Origin: Thermocladium sp.
Lineage (GTDB): Archaea; Thermoproteota; Thermoprotei; Thermoproteales; Thermocladiaceae
Direction: 5' to 3'
Length of the DNA stretch: 64,000 bases
Assembly: GCA_023269935.1 (NCBI GenBank)
Contig: JAGDXC010000010.1
Span: forward strand, 18,890-82,889
A program made the position numbers and the translations under genes. Under the pieces are notes generated by a model. That model had not been told where the DNA came from. It did no database searches and saw only the letters and a list, made by a program, of their open reading frames with translations. Shown here piece by piece: positions 16,040 to 24,643 of the stretch (the stretch's first letter is position 1; the number at the start of each line of letters is the position of its first letter).

Positions 16040-16918
16040 ATGGCCATTTTGGATATCTTTACAAGCACACTAGGATACCTTTTCTGGCTCTTGTTATTAA
16101 TTACCATGATATCACCATGGTTGTCAATGAGGTCATTACAGCATGCTAGGTTAAGGCTTATTACATTAATGGAGCGAAAATATGGCGCGAGAGTCATAAC
16201 TATGATACATAGACAAGAAAAAATCGGATTATTGGGCGTGCCGATCTATAGGTATATCGATATTGAGGATTCGGAGGCTATAGTAAGCGCCATTAGGACG
16301 ACGCCGCCCAAGATGCCTATAATGCTGATCCTACACACGCCAGGAGGCTTGGTATTGGCTGCTTCACAGATAGCTAAAGCCCTTAAGTCACACCCGGCAA
16401 AAAAGGTGGTTGTGGTGCCTCATTATGCAATGTCGGGCGGCACATTAATCGCATTGGCAGCCGACGAAATAATAATGGATCCAAACGCCGTGCTCGGGCC
16501 TCTTGATCCCCAATTAGGTGCTTCAGGAGGAGTATATTTGCCTGCACCATCGATTCTTAAGGCTGTTGAGACTAAGGGCACGGATAAAGTTGATGATCAG
16601 ACCCTGATTCTTGCCGATATGGCTGAGAAGTCGATTAATCAGGTTAAGGGATTAGTTGTTGATCTACTTAAGGATAGGGTTGGAGAGGATAAGGCTAAGT
16701 ATATAGCCGATAAATTAGTCAGTGGTTATTATACGCATGATTATCCAATAACTGTAGAGCAACTTAGGGAAATGGGTCTCAAGATATCCACGGAAATACC
16801 GCCCGAGGTATATGAATTAATGGTTCTATATCCACAGGCCAGAACCAATAGACCCGGTATTGAGTATTTGCCATATCCATCAACACCAAGACCAACAACT
16901 AAGGAGCAAAGAGGATAA
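16040..16918 (+). CDS. SppA/ClpP-fold membrane serine protease (SDH protease, DUF114)
   Basis: A 292-residue protein with one N-terminal membrane helix (about 8-28) and a ClpP-crotonase-like protease domain. HTPGG (99-103) forms the oxyanion side and Ser132 in YAMSGGT is the expected nucleophile. The DPNAVLGPLDPQLG block is typical of the archaeal DUF114 family. It probably degrades membrane or signal peptides. TTTATAAG at 16009-16016 is 27 bases before the ATG, so the message is leaderless. It stands alone between two stretches rich in element debris. Confidence 0.88.
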   Translation: MAILDIFTSTLGYLFWLLLLITMISPWLSMRSLQHARLRLITLMERKYGARVITMIHRQEKIGLLGVPIYRYIDIEDSEAIVSAIRTTPPKMPIMLILHTPGGLVLAASQIAKALKSHPAKKVVVVPHYAMSGGTLIALAADEIIMDPNAVLGPLDPQLGASGGVYLPAPSILKAVETKGTDKVDDQTLILADMAEKSINQVKGLVVDLLKDRVGEDKAKYIADKLVSGYYTHDYPITVEQLREMGLKISTEIPPEVYELMVLYPQARTNRPGIEYLPYPSTPRPTTKEQRG

Positions 16919-16984
16919 ATGGTAAAGCATTGGATTCTTGTAGTCAATCTTAGCAAATAGCTAGTTGTCTCGGGGATTAACGAT

Positions 16985-17165
16985 CAATCCTCAATAATAG
17001 AAAAAGTATGCCTCTTCTGCCCTGAAAGGCGAGGTTTGCCGCTCGATTTATCATAGCCTCACCGTGGGACTCCACCCCAAACCGAAATCAGTGGGGGTAA
17101 ACCACTTGCGGCCGACGTTTCATGTGGATCTTGACCTAGGAGGAGTCGCCTCACCGTGGTTCAAT
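16985..17165. repeat. Repeat-bearing intergenic stretch
   Basis: AAAGGCGAGGTTTGCC near 17023 copies the motif at 15675. GCCTCACCGTGG occurs twice (about 17056 and 17150). CCACCCC and GTGGGGG around 17071-17097 can form a stem. No ORF is present. The arrangement suggests remains of an inserted element between the protease gene and rnz; a structured RNA is not excluded. Confidence 0.35.
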
Positions 17166-17210
17166 AAATAAAGTAAATTTATAGGTGTCTCGAGCTTCTG
17201 GGTTAACGTA

Positions 17211-18107
17211 ATGGTGGTTATAACATTTCTGGGTTCAGGAGCCGCCATACCCAGCGTGTGGAGGTCATTGCCGGGCATATTAGTTACTCATGAAGGCCTC
17301 AATATATTAATGGATGCTGGGGAAGGAGTTCAACTTCGCCTCCAGGAAATGGGCGTAAGTCCACTTAGATTAACCCATATATTGATTTCCCATCTGCATG
17401 CAGACCACTTCAATGGGTTGCTTGGATTAATTGCTACAATGCAATTGCTTAATAGGGTGACTCAATTAACAATTATTGGTCCAGCCCCAATAAGGGATTG
17501 GTTGCCTGATTTGCCGTTTCTTAATGTGATTGAACTTCACGAATCAAGCCAAGAACGAGCCATAATTAGCGGCGAAAAATTCGAGATTCACTACATATCT
17601 GCTTATCATAATTTATTGGATAATGCCTACTCCCTACTGTTCAAGAAGCCCGTGGGCAAATTTAATCCAGGAAGGGCCAAGGAATTAGGTGTTCCAATCA
17701 ATTTGTGGCGTCGGCTTCACATGGGCGAGAGCGTTAGGGTGGGGAATAGATTAATTACTCCGCAAGATGTAGTGGATAATGTTGGGAATCCATATATAAA
17801 GATAGTTTATACGGGTGACACTGCTCCCGGCGATAATGTAGTTACAATATCTAAGTCCGCTGATGTGCTTATTCATGACTCGACTTATCTAGATGATATG
17901 GATGTGAATGAAGTGCACAAATTGGGGCACTCGACATGCATCGATGCAGTGAATGATGCAGTGAAGGCCGAAGTAAATTTATTGGCGTTGACTCACGTGA
18001 GTTATAGGTATGGCATGGATTATTGGAATAGATTCATGTCATGCGCTGTTCCTAGGTTTCCCAAGTCCATTGTTGCGCTAAATGGACTTAAAATAGATGT
18101 TATGTAG
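17211..18107 (+). CDS. rnz: Ribonuclease Z (tRNA 3'-processing endonuclease)
   Basis: A 298-residue metallo-beta-lactamase protein with HLHADH (His61, His63, Asp65, His66) and GSGAAIP near the N terminus. Further metal ligands appear in YTGDTAPGD, HDSTY and KLGHSTCIDA. RNase Z cuts immediately after the discriminator base of pre-tRNA. It should process the tRNAs here, although the split tRNA half at 50578 encodes its own CCA. The ATG at 17211 follows an AATAAAGTAAATTTATAG promoter-like stretch. Confidence 0.92.
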   Translation: MVVITFLGSGAAIPSVWRSLPGILVTHEGLNILMDAGEGVQLRLQEMGVSPLRLTHILISHLHADHFNGLLGLIATMQLLNRVTQLTIIGPAPIRDWLPDLPFLNVIELHESSQERAIISGEKFEIHYISAYHNLLDNAYSLLFKKPVGKFNPGRAKELGVPINLWRRLHMGESVRVGNRLITPQDVVDNVGNPYIKIVYTGDTAPGDNVVTISKSADVLIHDSTYLDDMDVNEVHKLGHSTCIDAVNDAVKAEVNLLALTHVSYRYGMDYWNRFMSCAVPRFPKSIVALNGLKIDVM

Positions 18108-18111
18108 ATAA

Positions 18112-18897
18112 CTATTTAATGTAGGGCCCCAAAGTATTTATAATGCTTGCCACATCCATGGGGGATAATTGATATACTCTCTTATTGATATTAATTAAAT
18201 TAGCTGCCTCCTCCCCATAGAAGTGATTAATTACTTTCCTCAACATTTTATTTGGTTGAGTAAAGACTTTGGCGGTGAACTTCTCCAGCATAGCTATATC
18301 AGCGCAGGGGAATTTCTTGCTTAGTTGAATTATTGCGGAATACACCTTGGGTCTCGGAAAAAATGCATTAGGCGGCACTTCTTCAATTAACTTGGCATCA
18401 GCAAGGCATTGAACAATTATGCTTAATCTACCATAGTTTTCCGATCCCGGTGCTGCAATTAATCGTTCTGCCACTTCTTTCTGGAGAGTAAGTATAGCCT
18501 TATTGAACTTTAGTTCAATCAATAGCCGCAATATGAGCCTGCTTGATTCGCCGTAGGGTAGATTAGATACTATGTAATCAATGGATCTAATGGGAGGTAA
18601 TCCCCCATCGCACATAATGAAGTCCGCGTTAATCCATGACTTAGATATGTCGGGATATATTGCCGCTATTCTGGGATCCACATCACATGTGATTACTTTA
18701 TCAGTAACTTTGACCAGCTTCTCAGTTAAGTTACCTAGTCCTGTTCCTATCTCTAGAATTGTCTCGGCCCCCCTCGCTAAATCAGCTATTTTGCTTAAAT
18801 ATTGGCCGCTTATCATGAAGTTTTGACTACGCTTCCTGCTTGGCCTAAAACCATAACGTCGCAGCAATTGCTTGATCCTATTTTCCTCTCGTGGCAC
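18112..18897 (-). CDS. ksgA: 16S rRNA dimethyladenosine transferase KsgA/Dim1
   Basis: A 261-residue SAM-dependent enzyme. Motif I is ILEIGTGLGNLTEKL, motif IV is the diagnostic NLPYG, and the conserved QNF is at about residues 25-27. It dimethylates the two adjacent adenines in the 3' hairpin of 16S rRNA. It converges with rnz, with four bases between them. In many archaea ksgA follows rpoF-DUF655; here it is 6 kb away. Confidence 0.94.
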   Translation of the reverse strand: MPREENRIKQLLRRYGFRPSRKRSQNFMISGQYLSKIADLARGAETILEIGTGLGNLTEKLVKVTDKVITCDVDPRIAAIYPDISKSWINADFIMCDGGLPPIRSIDYIVSNLPYGESSRLILRLLIELKFNKAILTLQKEVAERLIAAPGSENYGRLSIIVQCLADAKLIEEVPPNAFFPRPKVYSAIIQLSKKFPCADIAMLEKFTAKVFTQPNKMLRKVINHFYGEEAANLININKRVYQLSPMDVASIINTLGPYIK

Positions 18898-18919
18898 TGA
18901 CGCCTTACCTCTTAGCCAT

Positions 18920-20071
18920 TTAAATTTGCTTAGCGGTTGCCTTTATTGGTTTTCCCCTCAATATTGCCCAATAAAGAACTGCCGCTAGCATTGCCGGCAA
19001 TGAGAGTATTTGCCATAAGACCAATGGCTCATATAGGTAAATCTGCATTGATTCGCTGGCTAATACGGATCCCATGCTTCTACCCATGCTTGTGGCTAAA
19101 TTAAAGAGACCCATGTATTGACCTCGCCGATCCGCCTCAGCCATATTCATTGCTAGTGCTTGCACAAGGGGTGACACAATCATCTCGCCCATTGTTACCG
19201 CGACAATATCCACTAAAGCCCAATAGAAATTATCTATGAGAGCCACGGCACTATATGATACATAGTATATGAGAGAACCATATATTAGCCATCTAACTGG
19301 GGGTCGTCTTGATATGAATCTACCGATGCGTTCCTGAAGTATAACAACGAGCAACCCATTTAATCCAAACACTATGCCTATGTTAGATGTAGGTATCCCT
19401 CGAACCTCATTATAGTAAATAGTCAATGCGAATCCAAGCATCCCCATCACCATGAATAATAGGGAGGTTGGTGCAAGGAATTTAGCGAATATAGAATTCA
19501 TCTTTGAGAGGGTTATTCTATTATGTATCTTGATATCCCGTATATTCATTACCAGTGGGATAGCTATCAATGATATCGCTGCAGTTAATAGGAAAAGCGA
19601 TCTATAGCCTATGTATTGAATTGCCAATCCACCTATGAAGGGACCCAATGCCCAGCCAGCATTGGCCCCCACCCTAACCCTACTATATGCCTTAACTAGG
19701 TCTGCAACACCGCTCTTAACGTCTCCTATTAGGGTTGAACTCGCCACTGCATATAGGGAAGTGAACATTGATTGGGAAAGGAGGAATCCCATCAGCATAA
19801 CGGGATTGCTTGATAAATAAGCACCGAAAAGCGCAAATCCACCTCCAATTACTCCAATGCTCATTGTCTTGACGCGTCCCAAGTAATCAGTTAACGTTCC
19901 TCCAATCACTTGGGCAATTGCTCCAACAATGGCCTGTGCTGCATAATAGATGCCGATTAACCATAGAGGCGTATGGAACTTATATAGTATTAAGCCTATG
20001 TATGGCCATACTATGGAGAATCCCAGCGATCTTATCCCGCTCAGCATCATTACCTTATCTACATAATCCAT
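18920..20071 (-). CDS. MFS transporter
   Basis: A 383-residue protein with twelve hydrophobic segments and the MFS loop signature GGTLTDYLGRVKTM between TM2 and TM3. The second-half counterpart is weaker (QERIGRFISRRPP). The substrate is unknown. A symmetric TATA-like ATTATTTAAATAATTA at about 20095-20110 precedes it on the minus strand. Confidence 0.88.
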   Translation of the reverse strand: MDYVDKVMMLSGIRSLGFSIVWPYIGLILYKFHTPLWLIGIYYAAQAIVGAIAQVIGGTLTDYLGRVKTMSIGVIGGGFALFGAYLSSNPVMLMGFLLSQSMFTSLYAVASSTLIGDVKSGVADLVKAYSRVRVGANAGWALGPFIGGLAIQYIGYRSLFLLTAAISLIAIPLVMNIRDIKIHNRITLSKMNSIFAKFLAPTSLLFMVMGMLGFALTIYYNEVRGIPTSNIGIVFGLNGLLVVILQERIGRFISRRPPVRWLIYGSLIYYVSYSAVALIDNFYWALVDIVAVTMGEMIVSPLVQALAMNMAEADRRGQYMGLFNLATSMGRSMGSVLASESMQIYLYEPLVLWQILSLPAMLAAVLYWAILRGKPIKATAKQI

Positions 20072-20484
20072 TAAGATTTACCCTCAATCACATAATTATT
20101 TAAATAATTAACTATAATAATGGTATGTAAATGATAAACCCTGCTATTTCTGGCGGTATTGCTTAAATTTATGTATGCTATGTTAGCTTCGCCAGTCATT
20201 ATAGTTAATTATTTGGAAATTGGAAGTGAAAGCCGATTACCGCAATGCCATGGAGGGGAAGCGAGTAATCCATAAAGGTAACCTCCAAGACTCTTGGAAA
20301 CCCTCGCCCTTAAGGGTTGGAGTCAGAAACAATAATCGCTTCCCAGAAAAGGAATTAGAGAGACCATAGTTTGGCGGAGCATTGATGAATAAGATAATGT
20401 ATTTGTAATGTTACTGACCATTTATCAGTATTCAGGGCAGGTATCAATGAAAAACTTTATCCTTGATTGATTTAATACTATATT
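20072..20484. other. Intergenic region with divergent promoters and a decayed hairpin
   Basis: No gene is visible. The left end carries the AT-rich promoter of the MFS gene, and AACTTTAT at about 20453-20460 fits a leaderless start of the ferredoxin at 20485. Between them, CCCTCGCCCTTAAGGGTTGG and AGTCAG near 20301-20325 resemble a decayed copy of the dispersed right-end hairpin. Confidence 0.4.
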
Positions 20485-20841
20485 ATGGCGAAAGAAATAC
20501 CCAAGACTCCACAGGAACTGGCTCAATATGTTAGAGTGATAGATGACCAAGACATATGTATTGGATGTGGTGCATGTGTCTCTGTGTGTCCAACCAATGC
20601 TTGGGAACTGGATGAGAATGGGAAGGCAAGATTGATCTGGGACTGGTGTGTCGATGATTTCTCATGCATCCCCGTATGCCCGGTTAATTGTATCTGGAAA
20701 TCAAGCGAAGCACCAGAGGAGGCTAAGCATAAGGATAAGTGGTTCAGAATAGAGAGACAACTAACGCCAGAAGAGCGTGCCATATTCGAGGAATGGAAGA
20801 AAAAATACGGAGTAACCAGCAAGGGAGCTAATGGAGAGTGA
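20485..20841 (+). CDS. 4Fe-4S dicluster ferredoxin-like protein
   Basis: A 118-residue protein with CIGCGACVSVCP for one 4Fe-4S cluster and a second, unusual set CVDDFSCIPVCPVNCIW, where the spacing between the first two cysteines is enlarged. The C-terminal tail is charged. It is likely a cytosolic electron carrier. The gap in the second motif may alter or abolish the second cluster. It converges with the following gene, with five bases between stops. Confidence 0.85.
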   Translation: MAKEIPKTPQELAQYVRVIDDQDICIGCGACVSVCPTNAWELDENGKARLIWDWCVDDFSCIPVCPVNCIWKSSEAPEEAKHKDKWFRIERQLTPEERAIFEEWKKKYGVTSKGANGE

Positions 20842-20846
20842 TACAT

Positions 20847-21992
20847 TCAATCTTTATTCACAGAAAAATAAATTATCCGTCTTTTTCCTCGAATACTCAC
20901 AGTCCTCAATAGTAATCCCCTAGCTGCTAAACTATTCAGCGCTCTATAAATGCCCTGAAGAGACGCGGTTCCGCCTAATTGCCTCCAGATCTGATACGCT
21001 GTTGCCTTTTCCATGGATTCAACCACTTCCAGTAATTCTCTCTGTAGACTAGTTAATGTGCTGCCACCAATGCGTCTCCTCATAATAAGGGGGGAGCCCG
21101 TAAGAATAGCAATATAATTACTTCCAATTTTAGATGCAGCTACGTATGCTGCAGCGGATATAGGCCTTGGATAAATCCCAGCTTTAGTTAACTGAATTGT
21201 TGCGCTTAATGCATCTTGTGGATCCACATCCATAAAGATTACTTCTTGTGATGCTAGGAACTCGATAATGGGATTTCCCACCCCCTTTTTTCCACCCTCC
21301 ATTATCCTTGCACCAATCATTGTAGGCACCTCACTTATTGCACCAACGTTCAATAACTCCTTAAATCCAAGCCAAATAGAGAAGAGCAATACACCGCTTT
21401 CCACCGGAACAACTAACCCCCTCACGTCGCCTAATTGTTCTATTATCTCCATTGCAATAGTTTTGAATCCCTCAATCATATAGGGATCACCATATCGCAC
21501 GGTTGGTTCCTGGACACACTCTATGCATAGATCACAGCCCAATCTTGCATAGAACTCTATATCGCTTGCATCATCTGATTTACCCACGGAAACCACGACC
21601 TTACTCCTCATTTTGGTGGCATATAGGGAAATTGATCTCGAGAAATCCCCATCCATCTTAAGAAGCACCTCCCGTGGTTTTTTGTTGCTTATCCAGACCG
21701 CCGTTCCTCTATCCATATAGGATCCACTTGGATTTCTATCCTCCAGCTTAAGCAGGGATCTACCCATTCGACGTATGGGCGTGTATCCCTCTCCCAATGA
21801 GAATAATTCACCATAAATATGCGGAAGCATATCGCTATACCTCCATACACCGCTGATTCCCTTTCTTATTCTATACTTAAGTCCCTCCTTAACAACAGTA
21901 AGCGGTAATCCACAATGCGGGCATTTAGATTCATCGTTGGGAGTCTCATATCCGCACTTAATGCATTTAAGCACTAGATAAGGGTAATCCAA
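20847..21992 (-). CDS. Threonine-synthase-like protein without PLP lysine, fused to a winged helix
   Basis: A 381-residue protein with three parts. Residues 1-30 form a four-cysteine zinc ribbon (Cys10, 13, 24, 27), as in archaeal threonine synthases. Residues about 65-305 follow the fold-type II PLP enzyme layout (LGEGYTPIRRM, LKLEDRNPSGSYMDRG). The lysine that binds PLP, normally in NPTGSFKDRG, is Met93; the codon is ATG on the minus strand. Residues about 309-381 form a winged-helix domain (TAYQIWRQLGG ... GIYRALNSLAARGLL). A catalytic role seems lost; a ligand-sensing transcription regulator is the natural inference. No operon partner is visible. Confidence 0.8.
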   Translation of the reverse strand: MDYPYLVLKCIKCGYETPNDESKCPHCGLPLTVVKEGLKYRIRKGISGVWRYSDMLPHIYGELFSLGEGYTPIRRMGRSLLKLEDRNPSGSYMDRGTAVWISNKKPREVLLKMDGDFSRSISLYATKMRSKVVVSVGKSDDASDIEFYARLGCDLCIECVQEPTVRYGDPYMIEGFKTIAMEIIEQLGDVRGLVVPVESGVLLFSIWLGFKELLNVGAISEVPTMIGARIMEGGKKGVGNPIIEFLASQEVIFMDVDPQDALSATIQLTKAGIYPRPISAAAYVAASKIGSNYIAILTGSPLIMRRRIGGSTLTSLQRELLEVVESMEKATAYQIWRQLGGTASLQGIYRALNSLAARGLLLRTVSIRGKRRIIYFSVNKD

Positions 21993-22104
21993 GTTTATTT
22001 AAACTATGGGCACATCACTAAAATCCATTATTATAAGGACCTCCAATATCTTCATATTGCTGCTCAGTTGCTGCATTGAATCCAGGAATTAATGAAGTAT
22101 GCCA

Positions 22105-22210
22105 TTTAACTTACTGGGGTTGAGGGAGCGAAAAGTTCTCTCCCGTGAGGATAGAGCTTCCAGGGGGCAGGAAACCATCATTATGCGAGGATGCCCCACC
22201 CATAAGGACG
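22105..22210 (-). repeat. 106-bp repeated element, copy 1
   Basis: This segment and 37387-37492 (opposite orientation) differ at about three of 106 positions. Read on the minus strand it begins CCTCGTCCTTATGGGTGGGG, which resembles the IS605-type end hairpin, and ends CCCCAGTAAGTTAAA. GGGGCA and TGCCCC can pair inside it. It lies in the gap before speD and has no ORF. It is read as a recently moved, non-autonomous element or omega-RNA-like module. Confidence 0.75.
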
Positions 22211-22322
22211 AGGCAGTTCACGGAGCAAGATTATTTATTAGTTAGGAAGCGGATTTTTTAGGATAAAGCTTTTAAACACTTCTTGATCACGTTTCTCAAA
22301 AATCCCTGATAATTGGGGAGAA

Positions 22323-22733
22323 ATGACAGCCACAACATATATCCAAACGTCGACGGGAGAAAAGAATGAGGCCGCTGTGTATGGCATACATATATATGGT
22401 AATTTATATGGTTGCGATGAATCATTGTTAAGCGATGAGGTCTTCCTGCTTCAATTAGTAAAAGAGGCTGCCGAAGTAGCTAATGCAACTGTGATATCTG
22501 CTTTTTACCATAAATTTGGGTCAAGCGGTGGCGTATCCGCTGTTGCGATAGTTGCGGAGAGTCATATATCCATTCATACATGGCCTGAGCATGGATACGC
22601 CACTGTTGATGTATATACTTGTGGGGAACATACAAAGCCCATGGCTGCTTTCGAATTCATCGTCAAAAAGCTGCATGCTTCCCGATATGATGTTCACGTC
22701 TCCGATAGATCCATGTATTACGAGGAAAGTTGA
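22323..22733 (+). CDS. speD: S-adenosylmethionine decarboxylase family proenzyme (AdoMetDC or ArgDC)
   Basis: A 136-residue pyruvoyl-dependent decarboxylase. Self-cleavage is expected between Glu79 and Ser80 in VAESHISIHTWPE. His85 and Cys100 keep the exact spacing of known prokaryotic AdoMetDC. The product would be decarboxylated SAM for polyamines. In Crenarchaeota a close paralogue instead decarboxylates arginine to agmatine, which TiaS uses, and sequence inspection does not separate the two. A GGGGAG ribosome-binding stretch precedes the ATG; TTTTAAAC near 22268 is the likely TATA box. Confidence 0.88.
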   Translation: MTATTYIQTSTGEKNEAAVYGIHIYGNLYGCDESLLSDEVFLLQLVKEAAEVANATVISAFYHKFGSSGGVSAVAIVAESHISIHTWPEHGYATVDVYTCGEHTKPMAAFEFIVKKLHASRYDVHVSDRSMYYEES

Positions 22734-23136
22734 CTACATGCAGTGAACCATAAATCATCTTTAACTATTTTTGCCTTGATGCGCATAAAGTGTAGTTGCT
22801 AGTAATTGGATTTAATATAAAGCATTAGGGTCTAAGACATAATGTAAACTATCCCATTCTTATGGGCTGGGCTTTGGGGTTAGAGGATGAATTCTTTCCG
22901 CTTAGTTAATGGTTTTGCCGTAAGCTTTTCATGATAATTTTTAGTGTTTTTATTAATTTTTTATCAGTATATCTATTGAATTACCTTAAGTATTAGATAT
23001 TAGATTTTGTTATATTCTAGTGGATACTATTATTTCGCTAGCCTATATAATGGTATTCTAGTGCTTCCAGCCTTTAATTGATGGGTTGGGCTAATATATT
23101 GTTTATGGATAGGGGGCTAATATTTAAAAATGCCTT
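22734..23136. other. AT-rich intergenic region, no gene seen
   Basis: About 400 bases between speD and the Sm gene. It is strongly AT-rich after 22920, with several possible promoter boxes, TAATATATTG at 23091-23100 and TATTTAAAAA at 23121-23130 being the best. No convincing ORF, tRNA or hairpin repeat was found. Confidence 0.4.
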
Positions 23137-23409
23137 ATGGAAATGAGCATAATGCAGAAAGCAAATGAGGAGCAACAGCCCTTAAGGTTCTTGAATAAAA
23201 TGCTAAATAAACAGGTAGTTGTGAAGCTGAAGACTGGAAAAATATTAAGAGGTTCCCTTAATTCATTTGATTATTGCATGAATATAGTGGTTAATGATGC
23301 TGAGGAACTTGATTACCGCAGTGATGAAGTCATAGTAAAGTATGGAAAGGTTTTGATAAGGGGAAATCAAGTGCTATATATTTCAGCGAGGGATCTATTG
23401 GTGGGGTGA
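23137..23409 (+). CDS. Sm-like archaeal protein (SmAP/Lsm)
   Basis: A 90-residue Sm-fold protein with Sm1 (GKILRGSLNSFDYCMNIVVND) and Sm2 (YGKVLIRGNQVLYIS). SmAPs form heptameric rings that bind U-rich RNA. Three in-frame ATGs are possible (23137, 23143, 23152). The TATA-like TATTTAAAAA at 23121-23130 would place a leaderless start at 23152, giving 85 residues; the upstream box at 23091 would support 23137. It precedes the SAM synthetase gene by one base, so they are likely cotranscribed. Confidence 0.92.
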   Translation: MEMSIMQKANEEQQPLRFLNKMLNKQVVVKLKTGKILRGSLNSFDYCMNIVVNDAEELDYRSDEVIVKYGKVLIRGNQVLYISARDLLVG

Positions 23410-23410
23410 A

Positions 23411-24628
23411 ATGAGGAACATAATTGTTTCTTATATAGATAGAAAACCAGTTGAGGAACAGCCTGTAGAGCTTGTTGAGCGAAAGGGTCTGGGTCACCCA
23501 GATTATATATCGGATGCTGTCTCCGAAGCCGCTAGTAGGGAATTATCTAAGTACTATTTAAAGGAATTCGGCACAATTCTGCACCACAACTTAGACAAGG
23601 TATTACTAGTCGGGGGTCAAGCATCACCTAGATTTGGAGGCGGGGATATAATACATCCCATATATATCCATGTTGCCGGTCGAGCCACAACAGAGGTAAA
23701 GACAAGTAATGGAACTATTAAAATCCCGATTGGTCCAATAATTCTTTCTGCCTCCAAGAAATTCATTAAGAATAATTTCAGATTCCTTGATCCAGATAGG
23801 CATATAGTGGTCAATTATTCTATTGGGCCAGGATCCGCTGACTTAGTTGGGGTTTATGAGTTGGGAACACACTCGGCGGTTCCATTAGCGAATGATACAT
23901 CGATAGGAGTTGGCTTTGCGCCTTTTTCCGTGACGGAGAGGCTAGCAATGGAGTCAGAACGATTACTCAATTCACGTGAATTTAAGCTAAAGTATCCGGA
24001 GGTGGGCGAGGATGTTAAGGTAATGGCATTAAGGCAAGGCAGATCCATTAAGATAACGATAGCCGCTGCCTTCATATCATCGCTAGTTAAGGACAAGGAT
24101 CATTACTTAAGCGTTAAGGAGGAAGTAAAGCGGCAAGTTGAGGACTTAGCCTCAAAGATAGCTCCTGGCTTTGATACGTCTATTTTCATCAATACCGCGG
24201 ATAAACCTGAGAACGGCATTTATTATATAACCGTTACAGGTACATCAGCTGAGCATGGGGATGACGGCATGACAGGAAGGGGCAATAGGGCTAATGGCTT
24301 GATCACGCCCATGAGGCCCATGACCATGGAAGCTGCCGCCGGCAAGAATCCAGTTAATCACATTGGCAAGATATATAACGTATTTGCTCCCCTCGTGGCT
24401 AATAGGATATATAAGGAGGTAACAGGCATTAAAGAGGTGTACGTATACTTGCTTAGCCAAATAGGTAAGCCAATTGATCAACCATTAATTGCTAATGTCG
24501 AGATTATTCCTGAGAAGGAATTGACTAACAACATGAAACAAGATGCGCAATCAATAATGGATGAGGAGCTAAGCAGAATAACTAGAATAGCCGAGTTAAT
24601 ACTAAATGAGGAGGCAACGCTTTATTAA
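23411..24628 (+). CDS. mat: Archaeal S-adenosylmethionine synthetase
   Basis: A 405-residue archaeal-type MAT. It starts [17 protein letters not shown] and contains [31 protein letters not shown] and [20 protein letters not shown], all characteristic. It makes SAM from ATP and methionine and so supplies SpeD, KsgA, TrmI and the other methyltransferases of the window. The GGTG just before the ATG, at the end of the Sm gene, acts as the ribosome-binding site. The two genes form an operon. Confidence 0.96.
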   Translation: MRNIIVSYIDRKPVEEQPVELVERKGLGHPDYISDAVSEAASRELSKYYLKEFGTILHHNLDKVLLVGGQASPRFGGGDIIHPIYIHVAGRATTEVKTSNGTIKIPIGPIILSASKKFIKNNFRFLDPDRHIVVNYSIGPGSADLVGVYELGTHSAVPLANDTSIGVGFAPFSVTERLAMESERLLNSREFKLKYPEVGEDVKVMALRQGRSIKITIAAAFISSLVKDKDHYLSVKEEVKRQVEDLASKIAPGFDTSIFINTADKPENGIYYITVTGTSAEHGDDGMTGRGNRANGLITPMRPMTMEAAAGKNPVNHIGKIYNVFAPLVANRIYKEVTGIKEVYVYLLSQIGKPIDQPLIANVEIIPEKELTNNMKQDAQSIMDEELSRITRIAELILNEEATLY

Positions 24629-24643
24629 CGCTTCGCAAGCTCA

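Noticed and set aside
22105..22210. The 106-bp repeat as a CRISPR repeat or leader
   Set aside because: Only two copies exist, 15 kb apart and inverted, with no spacers or cas genes in the window.
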